From Qipengyuania intermedia (GTDB lineage: Bacteria; Pseudomonadota; Alphaproteobacteria; Sphingomonadales; Sphingomonadaceae): a DNA stretch of 64,000 nucleotides. The stretch's first letter is position 1; every line of letters starts with the position of its first letter. Position numbers and translations under genes: made by a program. Shown here piece after piece: positions 51,684 to 60,491 of this stretch. The notes below the pieces were generated by a model that was not told the origin of the DNA, ran no database searches, and saw only the letters and a program-made list of their open reading frames with translations. Location: assembly GCF_019711615.1 (NCBI RefSeq), contig NZ_JAIGNS010000001.1:496001-560000 (forward strand). The letters are read 5' to 3'.

Positions 51684-52463
51684 ATGGCATCGACTGCCGC
51701 GCATTCGGGAACGGGCGCTATTCGGGGCGAGACCCGATTTTTCACCATCATGGCGGTCGTCATGTCGACGATCATCGTCGCAGGCTTCTCGCTCAATCTC
51801 GCGATGGGCCGGTCCAGCTTCAACGTGCCCTGGGCCTATCACGTTCACGGCATCATCTTCATGTCGTGGATCGGGCTTTATCTCGCCCAGCACTTCACGG
51901 CATCGTCGGGCAATTGGGCACTGCATCGCAAGCTCGGCAAATTCGCCTATCTCCTGCTTCCGGTCATGCTGGCTGCAGGATCTCTTATCATGATCGTCGT
52001 CGCGCAGCGGACCGGCGGCCCCTTCTTCTTCGACGTGAACGAGTTCCTCATCAGCAACCTCGCGCTGGTCTGGTGCTTCGGCTTTCTCGCGTTCTGGGCC
52101 TTGTTGCGGCAACGCTACACCGGCTGGCACCGACGCCTTATGCTGTGTTCCATGGCCATCCTGCTCGGGCCGGGTGTCGGACGCCTGCTTCCCTTGCCGC
52201 TGATGATCCCCAATGCGTGGACCATCACTACCATCGTCACGATGATCTTTCCCGTGATCGGCATGATCGCCGACAAGCGCAAGCTCGGCCGCGTCCATCC
52301 TGCTTACTGGTGGGGCCTCGGCACTTACGCCGGCGTCTTCGTCGCCTCGATGCTGCTCGCCTACTCGCCGCTCGGATATGCGATTACCGATTGGGTCGTG
52401 GCGGGAACGCCGGGTGCAGAGCGCCCGATGGAGGCATTCCTGCCGCCCGGCTTCACGATGTAG
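51684..52463 (+). CDS. Multispanning membrane protein, uncharacterised
   Basis: A 259-residue protein with about seven hydrophobic helices. Histidines sit at helix ends (YHVHGIIFMSWIGLYLAQHF, GWHRRLML), a pattern seen in some cytochrome-b-like and DUF2306-like proteins, but I do not assign it. I chose the ATG at 51684 (MASTAAHSG) because GGGGGAGGGAA lies six bases upstream; an ATG at 51660 adds eight residues. It stands between the DUF4230 gene and nadA on the same strand. Confidence 0.75.
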   Translation: MASTAAHSGTGAIRGETRFFTIMAVVMSTIIVAGFSLNLAMGRSSFNVPWAYHVHGIIFMSWIGLYLAQHFTASSGNWALHRKLGKFAYLLLPVMLAAGSLIMIVVAQRTGGPFFFDVNEFLISNLALVWCFGFLAFWALLRQRYTGWHRRLMLCSMAILLGPGVGRLLPLPLMIPNAWTITTIVTMIFPVIGMIADKRKLGRVHPAYWWGLGTYAGVFVASMLLAYSPLGYAITDWVVAGTPGAERPMEAFLPPGFTM

Positions 52464-52537
52464 CACTTCGCGGAACCCCCTCGCCTCGCCAGCCATTCTG
52501 TCTATAAGCGCATCAAACGCATCAGACGGGACAGATT

Positions 52538-53524
52538 ATGACTGCCGAAACCAGCCTGCCGACCGGGGAAGACCTGCTCAGCGAAATCGATCGCCTCCGC
52601 AAGGAGAAGAATGCGATCATTCTGGCGCATTACTACCAGACCGCGGATATCCAGGACATCGCCGATTTCGTGGGCGACAGCCTGGAATTGTCGCGCAAGG
52701 CGGCGGAAACCGATGCCGACGTCATCGTGTTCTGCGGGGTAAAGTTCATGGCTGATACGGCCAAGATCCTCAGCCCCGAAAAGATCGTCGTCCTGCCCGA
52801 CATGGACGCCGGGTGCAGCCTCGAGGACAGCTGCCCGCCCGAAAAGTTCAAGGCTTTCCGCGAAGCTCATCCGGACCACATCGCGCTGACCTACATCAAC
52901 TGCTCGACCGAGGTGAAAGCGCTGTCGGACGTGATCGTCACCAGCTCCAGCGCTGAAACGATCATCAGCCAGATCCCCGAAGACCAGAAGATCATCTTCG
53001 GCCCCGACCGTCACCTCGGCGGCTATATGAGCCGCAAGTTCAACCGCGAAATGCTGCTGTGGCCGGGTGTCTGCATCGTGCACGAGGCTTTCAGCGAGAC
53101 AGAACTGCTCAAGCTCAAGGCCCAGCACCCCGATGCACCCGTCGCCGCGCATCCCGAATGCCCGCCGACCATCATCGACCATGCCGATTATGTCGGCTCG
53201 ACCAGCGGCATCCTGCAGTTCGCCAAGACTTTCGAGGGCGATACGCTGATCGTGGCGACCGAACCGCACATCATCCACCAGATGGAAAAGGCCCTGCCAG
53301 AAAAGACCTTCATCGGCGCACCAGGCGCAGACGGCAACTGCAGCTGCAACATCTGCCCCTACATGGCGCTCAACACCATGGAGAAGATGTACGCCTGCCT
53401 GCGCGATCTGGAACCGCGGATTGAGATCGAGGAAGGTCTGCGCCTCAAGGCCAAGCAAAGCCTCGACAAGATGCTCGAAATGGCCAGCGGCACGATCGGC
53501 AAGGGCGATCTGGGCAAAGTATGA
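52538..53524 (+). CDS. nadA: Quinolinate synthase A
   Basis: A 328-residue [4Fe-4S] enzyme condensing iminoaspartate with dihydroxyacetone phosphate to quinolinate in NAD synthesis. Family motifs: LAHYYQTADIQDIADFVGDS, FCGVKFMADTAKIL, PDMDAGCSLEDSCP, and cluster cysteines in DAGCS, HPECPP and NCSCNICPYM. nadB and nadC are not adjacent, as they would be in many operons, so the partners lie elsewhere. Confidence 0.96.
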   Translation: MTAETSLPTGEDLLSEIDRLRKEKNAIILAHYYQTADIQDIADFVGDSLELSRKAAETDADVIVFCGVKFMADTAKILSPEKIVVLPDMDAGCSLEDSCPPEKFKAFREAHPDHIALTYINCSTEVKALSDVIVTSSSAETIISQIPEDQKIIFGPDRHLGGYMSRKFNREMLLWPGVCIVHEAFSETELLKLKAQHPDAPVAAHPECPPTIIDHADYVGSTSGILQFAKTFEGDTLIVATEPHIIHQMEKALPEKTFIGAPGADGNCSCNICPYMALNTMEKMYACLRDLEPRIEIEEGLRLKAKQSLDKMLEMASGTIGKGDLGKV

Positions 53525-53558
53525 GGCACCGAGAGCGGTCATGCGCGTTTAGCCCTGC

Positions 53559-54875
53559 ATGACCGCTGAAATCCGCTTTTTCTGGGCGCGCCTCAACGCC
53601 AACTATTGGTTCTATCCGGCGCTATTCTCGATCCTGGCCGCTCTCCTGGCCTTTGCGATGGTGTGGCTGGATCGCTCCGGTTTCGCCGAGTTCCTCAATG
53701 ACGTGAACTGGCTCGTCCCCGCCCGGCCCAAGGGCGCGGCGGACATGCTCACCGTCATGGCAGGCAGCATGATCGGCGTCGCTTCGACGGTGTTCTCGAT
53801 CACGATCGCGGCTGTCGCCTATGCCAGCGGCAATTACGGGCCACGGCTGCTGACGAACTTCATGGAAGATCGCGGCAACCAGCTGAGCCTTGCGACCTTT
53901 ATCGGCAGCTTCGTCTATTCCCTTCTCGTACTTCGCGCCGTTCGCGCCGAAGACGAGACGCCCGCCACGATCAGCGATGCCACGACCACTGCGCTGCCCG
54001 GTTTCACGCCGCAGCTATCGCTGCTCGTCGCTTACGTTCTGCTCGGCCTGTGTGTCGCGGTCCTTGTTTTCTTCCTCAACCACATTCCCTCGAGCATCCG
54101 CATCAACAAGGTACTCGAAGGGATCGGCAACCGACTTCTCGACGCCATCCGCGAGACATATCCGGTCGAAAACGAATTCGCCGATGCGCGCCAGCCCGAA
54201 GGCGGCGATCCGATTACCGCCTGGGGCACCGGCTACGTGCAGCTCATCGATTTCGAGGATCTCGAAAAAATCGCGCGGGATTGCGGGTGCACATTCTCGC
54301 TGGTCGTGCGGACCGGTGACTTCGTCCACCGCGAAATGGAACTGATCTGCATCAAGGGCTGCAAGCCGGAGAAAATCGAGGACCGCGTGCGCGAATGTTT
54401 CACGCTCGGGGCGACGCGCACGCCGGAACAGGACCCCCAGTTCCTGATCGACGAGCTGGTGGAAATCGGGCTACGCGCGCTCTCGCCCGGGATCAACGAT
54501 CCCTTCACCGCAATTACGGCGCTCCATTGGCTGGGCGCAGCCACGGCGGAGGTGGGCCGCCGGGACCTGCGCAAGAACGTGTGCGCCGAAGACGCGGAAG
54601 ATTGCCCCGTGATCCCCGCCCCCGACGGGTTCGATCACTACGTGAAGCGCGGTTTCGGCGCGATCCGCAGTGCCGTAGCGACCTCGCCTATTGCGGCCGA
54701 AGTAATGCTCGACACCCTCGCCAATGCGGCGACCCCGCTCAGGCACGAAGGCCGCCAGGCCAGCCTCAAGGCCGAAGCGGAAAAGCTGGCGGAACAAGTG
54801 AAGCTAAGCCTTGTCGGCCCGGACCTCGAACGGTTCGAAAAGCACCACAGCGAATTCAAACGCACGTTCTGGTAA
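53559..54875 (+). CDS. DUF2254 membrane protein
   Basis: A 438-residue protein of the DUF2254 family. About four N-terminal TM helices are visible (around 19-36, 66-90, 108-126 and 149-170), including GVASTVFSITIAAVAYASGNYGPRLL, the family hallmark. A large cytosolic C-terminal part contains LRALSPGINDPFTAITALHWL. Function is not established. It starts 34 bp after nadA; its stop lies 3 bp from the convergent DMT gene. Confidence 0.85.
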   Translation: MTAEIRFFWARLNANYWFYPALFSILAALLAFAMVWLDRSGFAEFLNDVNWLVPARPKGAADMLTVMAGSMIGVASTVFSITIAAVAYASGNYGPRLLTNFMEDRGNQLSLATFIGSFVYSLLVLRAVRAEDETPATISDATTTALPGFTPQLSLLVAYVLLGLCVAVLVFFLNHIPSSIRINKVLEGIGNRLLDAIRETYPVENEFADARQPEGGDPITAWGTGYVQLIDFEDLEKIARDCGCTFSLVVRTGDFVHREMELICIKGCKPEKIEDRVRECFTLGATRTPEQDPQFLIDELVEIGLRALSPGINDPFTAITALHWLGAATAEVGRRDLRKNVCAEDAEDCPVIPAPDGFDHYVKRGFGAIRSAVATSPIAAEVMLDTLANAATPLRHEGRQASLKAEAEKLAEQVKLSLVGPDLERFEKHHSEFKRTFW

Positions 54876-54878
54876 GCG

Positions 54879-55796
54879 TCAGCGCGTTCGCGGGACCTTG
54901 ACCTTGCCTGCCGCGCTGCGGGCGATGACTAGGGCCGTTCCCACCAGCGCCATGCCTGCGACATCCAGCGGGGTGAGCATTTCTCCGAACACGGCCCAGC
55001 CGATCGTCGCGCCGATGGCCGGCTGCAGCAGCAGCGCCATGCCGATGATCAGCGGCGGGAAATGGCGAAGCGAGAAAACGAGAAGGCCCTGCCCGACGAT
55101 CTGGCTAGACAGCGCCAGCAGGACGACCGGCCGCCAGCCTGCTTCGCCAGGCCAGATCGGCTCGCCACTCGCCAGTGCGATCGACAGCAGGATCGGCGAG
55201 GCGGCCAGCGAGACCAGCAAGAGCACGCTCCATTGACCGAGTGCAGTTCTCGCGCTCTGTGCAGGCAGGAGATAAAAGGCATAAAACAGTCCTGCCGCGA
55301 GGCAGAAAAGGTCGCCGACGAAGCTCTCCTGCGAAATCTCGAGGCTGCGGCCCAGCAGGATCGCAGAGCCCAGCAGAGCCATAGCCACCCCCGAAAACTC
55401 GCGGCGCGAGGGTGTCCGGCGCAGGGCAAGCAATCCCCAGATCATCAGGATCACGCTGCCGGAATTTCCGAACAGGACCGCATTGCCGAGCCGGGTCCGT
55501 TCGATCCCCACGTGCCAGCTGGCAAGGTCGAGAGCGAAAAACACGCCGGCGGCGACAGCAAGCAGGGCAAGCCTCTTGTCCAGGGGTTCGGGTGACCGGC
55601 TACGCCAGGCGAGAAACGCCAGAGGGGGGATCGGCAGGAGCAGGCGCCAGAAGGCCGACGAGACGGGCCCCGTATCCGCCAGCCTCACCAGCCATGGACC
55701 GAGGGCCAGCGCGAAATTTCCAGCAAGCAGTGCAACGAAGTGCCATGCGCCGGGCTGAAAGCCATTCTTGTCGGCCGGGGCGCTTGTTTCGCTCAT
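54879..55796 (-). CDS. EamA/DMT-family transporter
   Basis: A 305-residue drug/metabolite transporter with ten hydrophobic helices in two EamA repeats (for example FWRLLLPIPPLAFLAWRSRS in the first, and LLLQPAIGATIGWAVFGEML in the second). Likely an inner-membrane exporter of an amino acid or metabolite; the substrate cannot be read from the sequence. It is divergent from the old yellow enzyme gene across 56 bp. Confidence 0.9.
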   Translation of the reverse strand: MSETSAPADKNGFQPGAWHFVALLAGNFALALGPWLVRLADTGPVSSAFWRLLLPIPPLAFLAWRSRSPEPLDKRLALLAVAAGVFFALDLASWHVGIERTRLGNAVLFGNSGSVILMIWGLLALRRTPSRREFSGVAMALLGSAILLGRSLEISQESFVGDLFCLAAGLFYAFYLLPAQSARTALGQWSVLLLVSLAASPILLSIALASGEPIWPGEAGWRPVVLLALSSQIVGQGLLVFSLRHFPPLIIGMALLLQPAIGATIGWAVFGEMLTPLDVAGMALVGTALVIARSAAGKVKVPRTR

Positions 55797-55852
55797 CCCG
55801 GCCCCCTAGCTCTCCTGTCACAAGGAAGTCAGCAAAAAAGGACTTGTCCAAC

Positions 55853-56965
55853 ATGCATGCAAAGCTGTTCGAACCGCTCGCTCTCGGCGCCATCGAAACG
55901 AAGAACCGCGTCTACATGGCCCCGCTCACCCGCGGCCGTTCGACGCAGCCCGGCTCCATCCCGAACGAGATGATGGCGACCTATTACCGCCAGCGCGCGG
56001 GGGCCGGCCTGATCATTTCCGAAGCGACCGGCATCAGCGTGGAAGGGCTCGGCTGGCCTGCCGCTCCCGGTATCTGGAGCGATGAACAGGTCGAAGGCTG
56101 GAAGCCCGTGACGCAGGCCGTGCACGAAGAAGGCGGCACGATCGTATTGCAGCTGTGGCACATGGGACGCCTCGTCCATCCCGATTTCCTGGGCGGCGAA
56201 CCGCCCGTCTCGGCCAGCGCCACCTGCGCTCCCGGCCATGCCCATACTTTCGAGGGCCGCAAGGATTACCGGCCTGCCCGCGCGCTCGGCACGGACGAGA
56301 TCGCGCGTGTCGTCGAAGACTACCGGCACGCTGCCGAGAATGCGAAGAAAGCCGGGTTCGACGGCGTCCAGCTCCATGGTGCGAACGGCTATCTGGTCGA
56401 CCAATTCCTGCGCGACAGCACCAACCAGCGCGAAGACGAATATGGCGGCAGCCCGGAAAACCGCACGCGTTTCCTGCGCGAAGTGCTGACTGCCCTGATC
56501 GACGTGTGGGGCGCCGACCGCGTCGGCGTGCGCTTGTCGCCCAACGGCGAAACGCAAGGCTGCGACGATAGCGATCCGCCCGCGACCTTCGGCGCCGCCG
56601 CGAAGGTGGTCGAAGAACTCGGCCTCGCCTTCCTCGAATTGCGCGAGCCGGGGCCGGAAGGCACATTCGGCAGCACCGACGTGCCCAAGCAAAGCCCGCT
56701 GATCCGCCAGATCTATTCGGGGCCGCTGATCCTGAACAGCGATTACACGCCCGAAGATGCGGTAGCCGACATCGAGGCCGGTCGCTGCGATGCCGTAAGC
56801 TGGGGCCGCGATTTCATCTCCAACCCCGACCTGCCGGAGCGTTTCCGCCTGGGCGCAAACCTGCAACCCAATGTAAACGTGCCGCAAAGCTGGTACCTTC
56901 CGGGGCCCGAAGGATACATCGATTACCCCATGCTAACCAAACAGGAGCACACTCCGGCAGAGTGA
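55853..56965 (+). CDS. Alkene reductase of the old yellow enzyme family
   Basis: A 370-residue FMN-dependent ene-reductase. FMN and substrate motifs: APLTRGRS near residue 24, QLWHMGR, and HGANGYLVDQFLRDSTNQR with the substrate-binding His/Asn pair, then YGGSPENR. It reduces activated C=C bonds of enals, enones or nitro compounds, as NemA does. I chose the ATG at 55853 (MHAKLFEPLALGAI); the longer upstream frame overlaps the divergent transporter. A CitE-like gene follows 45 bp later. Confidence 0.94.
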   Translation: MHAKLFEPLALGAIETKNRVYMAPLTRGRSTQPGSIPNEMMATYYRQRAGAGLIISEATGISVEGLGWPAAPGIWSDEQVEGWKPVTQAVHEEGGTIVLQLWHMGRLVHPDFLGGEPPVSASATCAPGHAHTFEGRKDYRPARALGTDEIARVVEDYRHAAENAKKAGFDGVQLHGANGYLVDQFLRDSTNQREDEYGGSPENRTRFLREVLTALIDVWGADRVGVRLSPNGETQGCDDSDPPATFGAAAKVVEELGLAFLELREPGPEGTFGSTDVPKQSPLIRQIYSGPLILNSDYTPEDAVADIEAGRCDAVSWGRDFISNPDLPERFRLGANLQPNVNVPQSWYLPGPEGYIDYPMLTKQEHTPAE

Positions 56966-57010
56966 TTCGCACCGTCCCGGCGCGTGTCGCCCGCTAAGGA
57001 GGGTTGTCGT

Positions 57011-57886
57011 ATGCGCTCGTGGATCCACGTCCCGGCGGACAAGGAAAAGGCCCTGGGCCAGGTTGCAGGCTGCGGCGCGGACGTCGTGGTCATCGACCTG
57101 GCCCGTGCTGCCAATACCGATGCCAAGCAGCACAGCCGCCTTGCTGCGCGCGACTGGCTGGTCTCGCATCGCGAGCAACTGGTTGCCGCCCGCCGGTTCG
57201 AACGGTGGGCGCGCGTCGGCCCGGTCTCCACGCCCCAATGGCGCGACGACCTCGACGCCGCGCTGGAAGGTGCGCCCGACGGCATCGTACTGGCGGGCTG
57301 TTCGAGCAGCGAGGATATCCAGCAGTTCGCGGCCATGCTCTACGAGGGCGAGGCGAAGGCCGGATTGCGCAGCAATTCGATCCGTATCGTGCCCGAACTT
57401 GGCGGAAGCCCGGCCGCCGCGCTGGGCCTCGCCGCTTTCGCAAGCGAACTTCATCCGCGCATCGTCGGCTATGGCTGGGATGCCGCGTCCCTCGCCCGCA
57501 CGATCGGTGCGCGCAGGATGCGGGGGCCGGGCGGACTGTGGATCGACCCGCTGGCCCATGTCCGGGCGCAGGTCCTTCTGGCAGCCCACGCGCGCGGTTT
57601 GCAGGCAATCGAAGCGGGTTTCCGCGACACACGCGATGCCGAAGGCGCCGAGCGCGCGATCAAGGCCGCGCGTGCCGATGGTTTCACCGGAATGATCGCA
57701 GTCCATCCATCCCAGGTGGACCCGATCAACAAGGCGTTCCTGCCTTCCCCCGATGAAACGGCGGAAGCGCGCGAAGTGATCGGCCTGTTCTCGCTCAATC
57801 CCGGGGCCGAAGTGCTGCCGTTTCGTGGCCGTTATGTGGGCCAGGCGGACCTGGCGCGCGCCAAGGCCCTGCTCGGGGAGAGCTAG
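57011..57886 (+). CDS. HpcH/HpaI aldolase / CitE-like lyase
   Basis: A 291-residue TIM-barrel protein of the CitE/HpcH family (MRSWIHVPADKEKALGQVAG, GCGADVVVIDL; later GYGWDAASLARTIGA and HPSQVDPINKAFLPS). These enzymes cleave or form CoA-thioester or pyruvate-type carbon bonds. The usual PKVES-type active-site block reads LAGCSSSEDIQ, so the substrate may be unusual. The ATG at 57011 follows AAGGAGG by eight bases. It overlaps the convergent lipoprotein gene by 4 bp (CTAG). Confidence 0.82.
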   Translation: MRSWIHVPADKEKALGQVAGCGADVVVIDLARAANTDAKQHSRLAARDWLVSHREQLVAARRFERWARVGPVSTPQWRDDLDAALEGAPDGIVLAGCSSSEDIQQFAAMLYEGEAKAGLRSNSIRIVPELGGSPAAALGLAAFASELHPRIVGYGWDAASLARTIGARRMRGPGGLWIDPLAHVRAQVLLAAHARGLQAIEAGFRDTRDAEGAERAIKAARADGFTGMIAVHPSQVDPINKAFLPSPDETAEAREVIGLFSLNPGAEVLPFRGRYVGQADLARAKALLGES

Positions 57887-58209
57887 GCTTCGTCGTCGGT
57901 CCCGGCATCCTCGGCCGAAGCAGCGGGCTCTGCGGGTGCGGCAGGGCTTGCCTCGCTCTCGCTATCGCTCGCTGGCTCGGCCGCATCGCTACCGGATGAG
58001 GCCGAGGGCGAATCGTCGCCGGTCTCCTGCCTCAAGGGCGGCGCTTGCGAAGTCTGCGTGGCAAGCGGCAGCATGTCGTCGCTGATGGTGCCGCCCAGCA
58101 CTTCGCCTTCGGCCGTCTGGCCCCCGTCATCGGCAGCGACCTCGGCCGCCTCGTCCTGGCAGCCGGCGAGCAGCAGCGCGCCTGCGGCAATCATCGCAAT
58201 ACGGTTCAT
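57883..58209 (-). CDS. Small acidic lipoprotein, hypothetical
   Basis: A 108-residue protein with a lipobox ([17 protein letters not shown]), then a low-complexity Ser/Ala/Glu/Asp/Pro-rich tail with no recognisable fold, probably disordered. The ATG at 58209 overlaps the lipB stop (ATGA), indicating coupling. Function unknown. Confidence 0.72.
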   Translation of the reverse strand: MNRIAMIAAGALLLAGCQDEAAEVAADDGGQTAEGEVLGGTISDDMLPLATQTSQAPPLRQETGDDSPSASSGSDAAEPASDSESEASPAAPAEPAASAEDAGTDDEA

Positions 58210-58877
58210 GGCAGCGCACATTCCTTTCCAGACAATGCGGCGAGGAAGTCTCCCGCCCGCCGCTTGAGTGCCTCGTCAAAGGCTTCGGGCGAGACGGCAT
58301 GGCCCAGCCGCGCCATGCTTGTCACCCCGAATTCGTCGATCCCGCACGGGACGATGCCGGCAAAATGGGACAGGTCGGGATCGAGATTGACCGAAAAACC
58401 GTGCATCGTGACCCATCGCCTGACGCGCACGCCGATGGCGCCGATCTTCGCCTCCCGCCCGTCGATATCGCGCGTCCAGATACCGATCCGCCCTTCGGAG
58501 CGCCAGCATTCGACGCCAAGGTCGCCCAGCGTTGCGATCACCCAGCCTTCCAGCGAGTGGACGAAGCACCGCACGTCGCGTCCCCGTTCCCTGAGGTCGA
58601 GCATGACGTAGCCGATCCGTTGTCCGGGCCCGTGATAGGTATAGCGGCCGCCGCGCCCCGCCTCGACCACTTCGAACCTGGGGTCGAGCAGTTCGGCCCC
58701 GTCGGCACTGGTACCGGCGGTGTAGACCGGCGGGTGCTCGAGCATCCACAAGAGTTCGCGGGCCTCGCCCTCGGCAATCGCCCGGTTGCGGCTTTCCATC
58801 TGCTCGAGCGCGTCGCGATAGGGAACCTGCGCCTTTTCGGCGCGCCATTCCACGCTATCGGTGAGCAAATCGTCCAT
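58206..58877 (-). CDS. lipB: Octanoyltransferase LipB
   Basis: A 223-residue enzyme moving octanoate from acyl carrier protein to lipoyl domains, the first step of lipoate synthesis. Signature [21 protein letters not shown] is present. The catalytic Lys is in AKIGAIGV and the catalytic Cys in GIVPCGI. I chose the ATG at 58877 ([12 protein letters not shown]). It is divergent from the membrane protein at 58935 and coupled to the small lipoprotein gene downstream. lipA is not nearby. Confidence 0.95.
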   Translation of the reverse strand: MDDLLTDSVEWRAEKAQVPYRDALEQMESRNRAIAEGEARELLWMLEHPPVYTAGTSADGAELLDPRFEVVEAGRGGRYTYHGPGQRIGYVMLDLRERGRDVRCFVHSLEGWVIATLGDLGVECWRSEGRIGIWTRDIDGREAKIGAIGVRVRRWVTMHGFSVNLDPDLSHFAGIVPCGIDEFGVTSMARLGHAVSPEAFDEALKRRAGDFLAALSGKECALP

Positions 58878-58934
58878 CGTGATTGCGTGGCGATGCCCGC
58901 TGCGCTTATCAAGTGGGAAAGAGAGGGTAACGCG

Positions 58935-59762
58935 ATGAAATTCGACTTCGACAAGGGCTGGAGCGAGGCGCTTGCATTGATCCGCAGCAATTTCGGGCTG
59001 CTGGCGACGATCGCGGGTGTCCTGATCTTCCTGCCTTCCGCATTCGCCGCGATCCTCTTTCCCGACGCCAGCCTGGAAATTGCAGGCGGTGGCTCGGCAC
59101 AGCCCGACATGGATCAGTTGCAAGCGGCCATAGAAACGCTCGTTGCCCAATACTGGTGGCTGTTCCTTATCGTCTTCCTGCTGACCAGCCTGGCGCAGCT
59201 GGCGATGTTCGCCTTCATGCGCCGCCGCGCCTCTCCCACGGTTGGCGAGGCGCTGGGCACGGCGGCCGGTTTGTTGCCGAGCTTCGTGGGTGCATATGTA
59301 TTGCAGGTGCTCGCCCTGACGGTGCCCTATATCCTGCTTGTGGCATTACCTGCGATGGCCGGCCTCGCACCGATCGCCCTGGTCGGCGGCCTGGTGATGA
59401 TCCCGCTCGTCATCTACCTGATGATCAAGTTCTCGCTGACCACGGCGGTCATCGGCCTTGAGGGGGAGCGTAATCCCGTCGCCGCCCTGCGCCGGTCGTG
59501 GAGGCTGACGAAGGGCAATTCGTTTCGCCTGCTGGGCTTCTATCTGCTGCTGGCGGTTGCCGCTTTCATCCTGTTCCTGATCGCAGGCTGGATCGTCGGC
59601 CTGGTCTTCTCTTTCGGGGGTGCGGAAACGGTCAGCTTCGGGACGGCGCTATTCGCGGGCGTGGTCGATGCGCTGTCGTCGGTCTTCATGGTCAGCATCT
59701 TTGCCGCCATCCACGCGCAGCTCTCGCGCCTGTCCGCGGCGGACGAGCGCCTCGAAGCCTAA
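58935..59762 (+). CDS. Membrane protein of the glycerophosphodiesterase membrane-domain type
   Basis: A 275-residue protein with six hydrophobic helices. It resembles the membrane domain found next to some glycerophosphoryl diester phosphodiesterases ([21 protein letters not shown] at the start; [24 protein letters not shown] near residue 185), but lacks the enzyme part. GAGAGGG lies seven bases before the ATG at 58935. It overlaps the convergent methyltransferase gene by 4 bp (CTAA). Confidence 0.78.
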   Translation: MKFDFDKGWSEALALIRSNFGLLATIAGVLIFLPSAFAAILFPDASLEIAGGGSAQPDMDQLQAAIETLVAQYWWLFLIVFLLTSLAQLAMFAFMRRRASPTVGEALGTAAGLLPSFVGAYVLQVLALTVPYILLVALPAMAGLAPIALVGGLVMIPLVIYLMIKFSLTTAVIGLEGERNPVAALRRSWRLTKGNSFRLLGFYLLLAVAAFILFLIAGWIVGLVFSFGGAETVSFGTALFAGVVDALSSVFMVSIFAAIHAQLSRLSAADERLEA

Positions 59763-60409
59763 CCCCTGGGTTCTTTCCAGCCCCAGAAGAGCTGGCAGGG
59801 CAGCACGTTGAGCGCTTCGAACCCGCGCTCGATTCGCTGGAAATGCGGCGCCATGTAATCGCGCGCCTTGGCCGAGAACTGGTAGACGAGGAACGCGCCG
59901 CCGGGACGGATGACGCGATAGGTGGCCTCGGCAATCGCAGGGCCCACGCCCGCAGGCAGGGTCGAAAACGGCAGGCCGGAAAGCACGTAATCGGCATGGT
60001 CGTGGCCGTGCGCCTTCACGATCTCCTCCACATCGGCTGCCGATCCGTGAACCGCGGTGAAGCGGCTGTCCACGAAGTGCTTGCGCAGGTAATCGATATA
60101 CAGCGGGTTGGTGTCGATCACGATCAGCGAGCCGTCGCGCGGCAGGCGGTCGAGCACGGCCTGGCAGAACGTCCCCACGCCCGGACCATATTCGACGAAG
60201 AGCTTGCACTCTTCCCATTTGACCGGGCCGAGCATCTTTTCGATGGTGAAACGCGAGGACGGGATGATCGAACCCACCATCTTGGGATGTTCGAGAAACC
60301 CCCGGAAGAAGACGCCCCACTGGCCGAAAAACCGCGAAGCTTTCTGTTTTAAAGAGCGTCTTTCGAGCGCTCCGACACTGTTGCGTCCGGTCAAGTCCGG
60401 CCCCTTCAC
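59759..60409 (-). CDS. Class I SAM-dependent methyltransferase, PmtA-like
   Basis: A 216-residue protein. The SAM motif is FVEYGPGVGTFCQAVL, then LIVIDTNPLYIDYL and VLSGLPFSTLP. The preceding FLEHPKMVGSIIPSS is characteristic of phospholipid N-methyltransferases (PmtA type) and related rRNA-dimethylase-like proteins. A role in phosphatidylethanolamine methylation is possible but not proven. It is divergent from the MFS gene. Confidence 0.83.
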   Translation of the reverse strand: MKGPDLTGRNSVGALERRSLKQKASRFFGQWGVFFRGFLEHPKMVGSIIPSSRFTIEKMLGPVKWEECKLFVEYGPGVGTFCQAVLDRLPRDGSLIVIDTNPLYIDYLRKHFVDSRFTAVHGSAADVEEIVKAHGHDHADYVLSGLPFSTLPAGVGPAIAEATYRVIRPGGAFLVYQFSAKARDYMAPHFQRIERGFEALNVLPCQLFWGWKEPRG

Positions 60410-60491
60410 TTATCGGAAAGACAAGCACTTGCTGTGGCAGGCGCGCTTGGCCATTGCAAGGGAGAGCGGCTCGGCGTAGCCCGCATGACCT

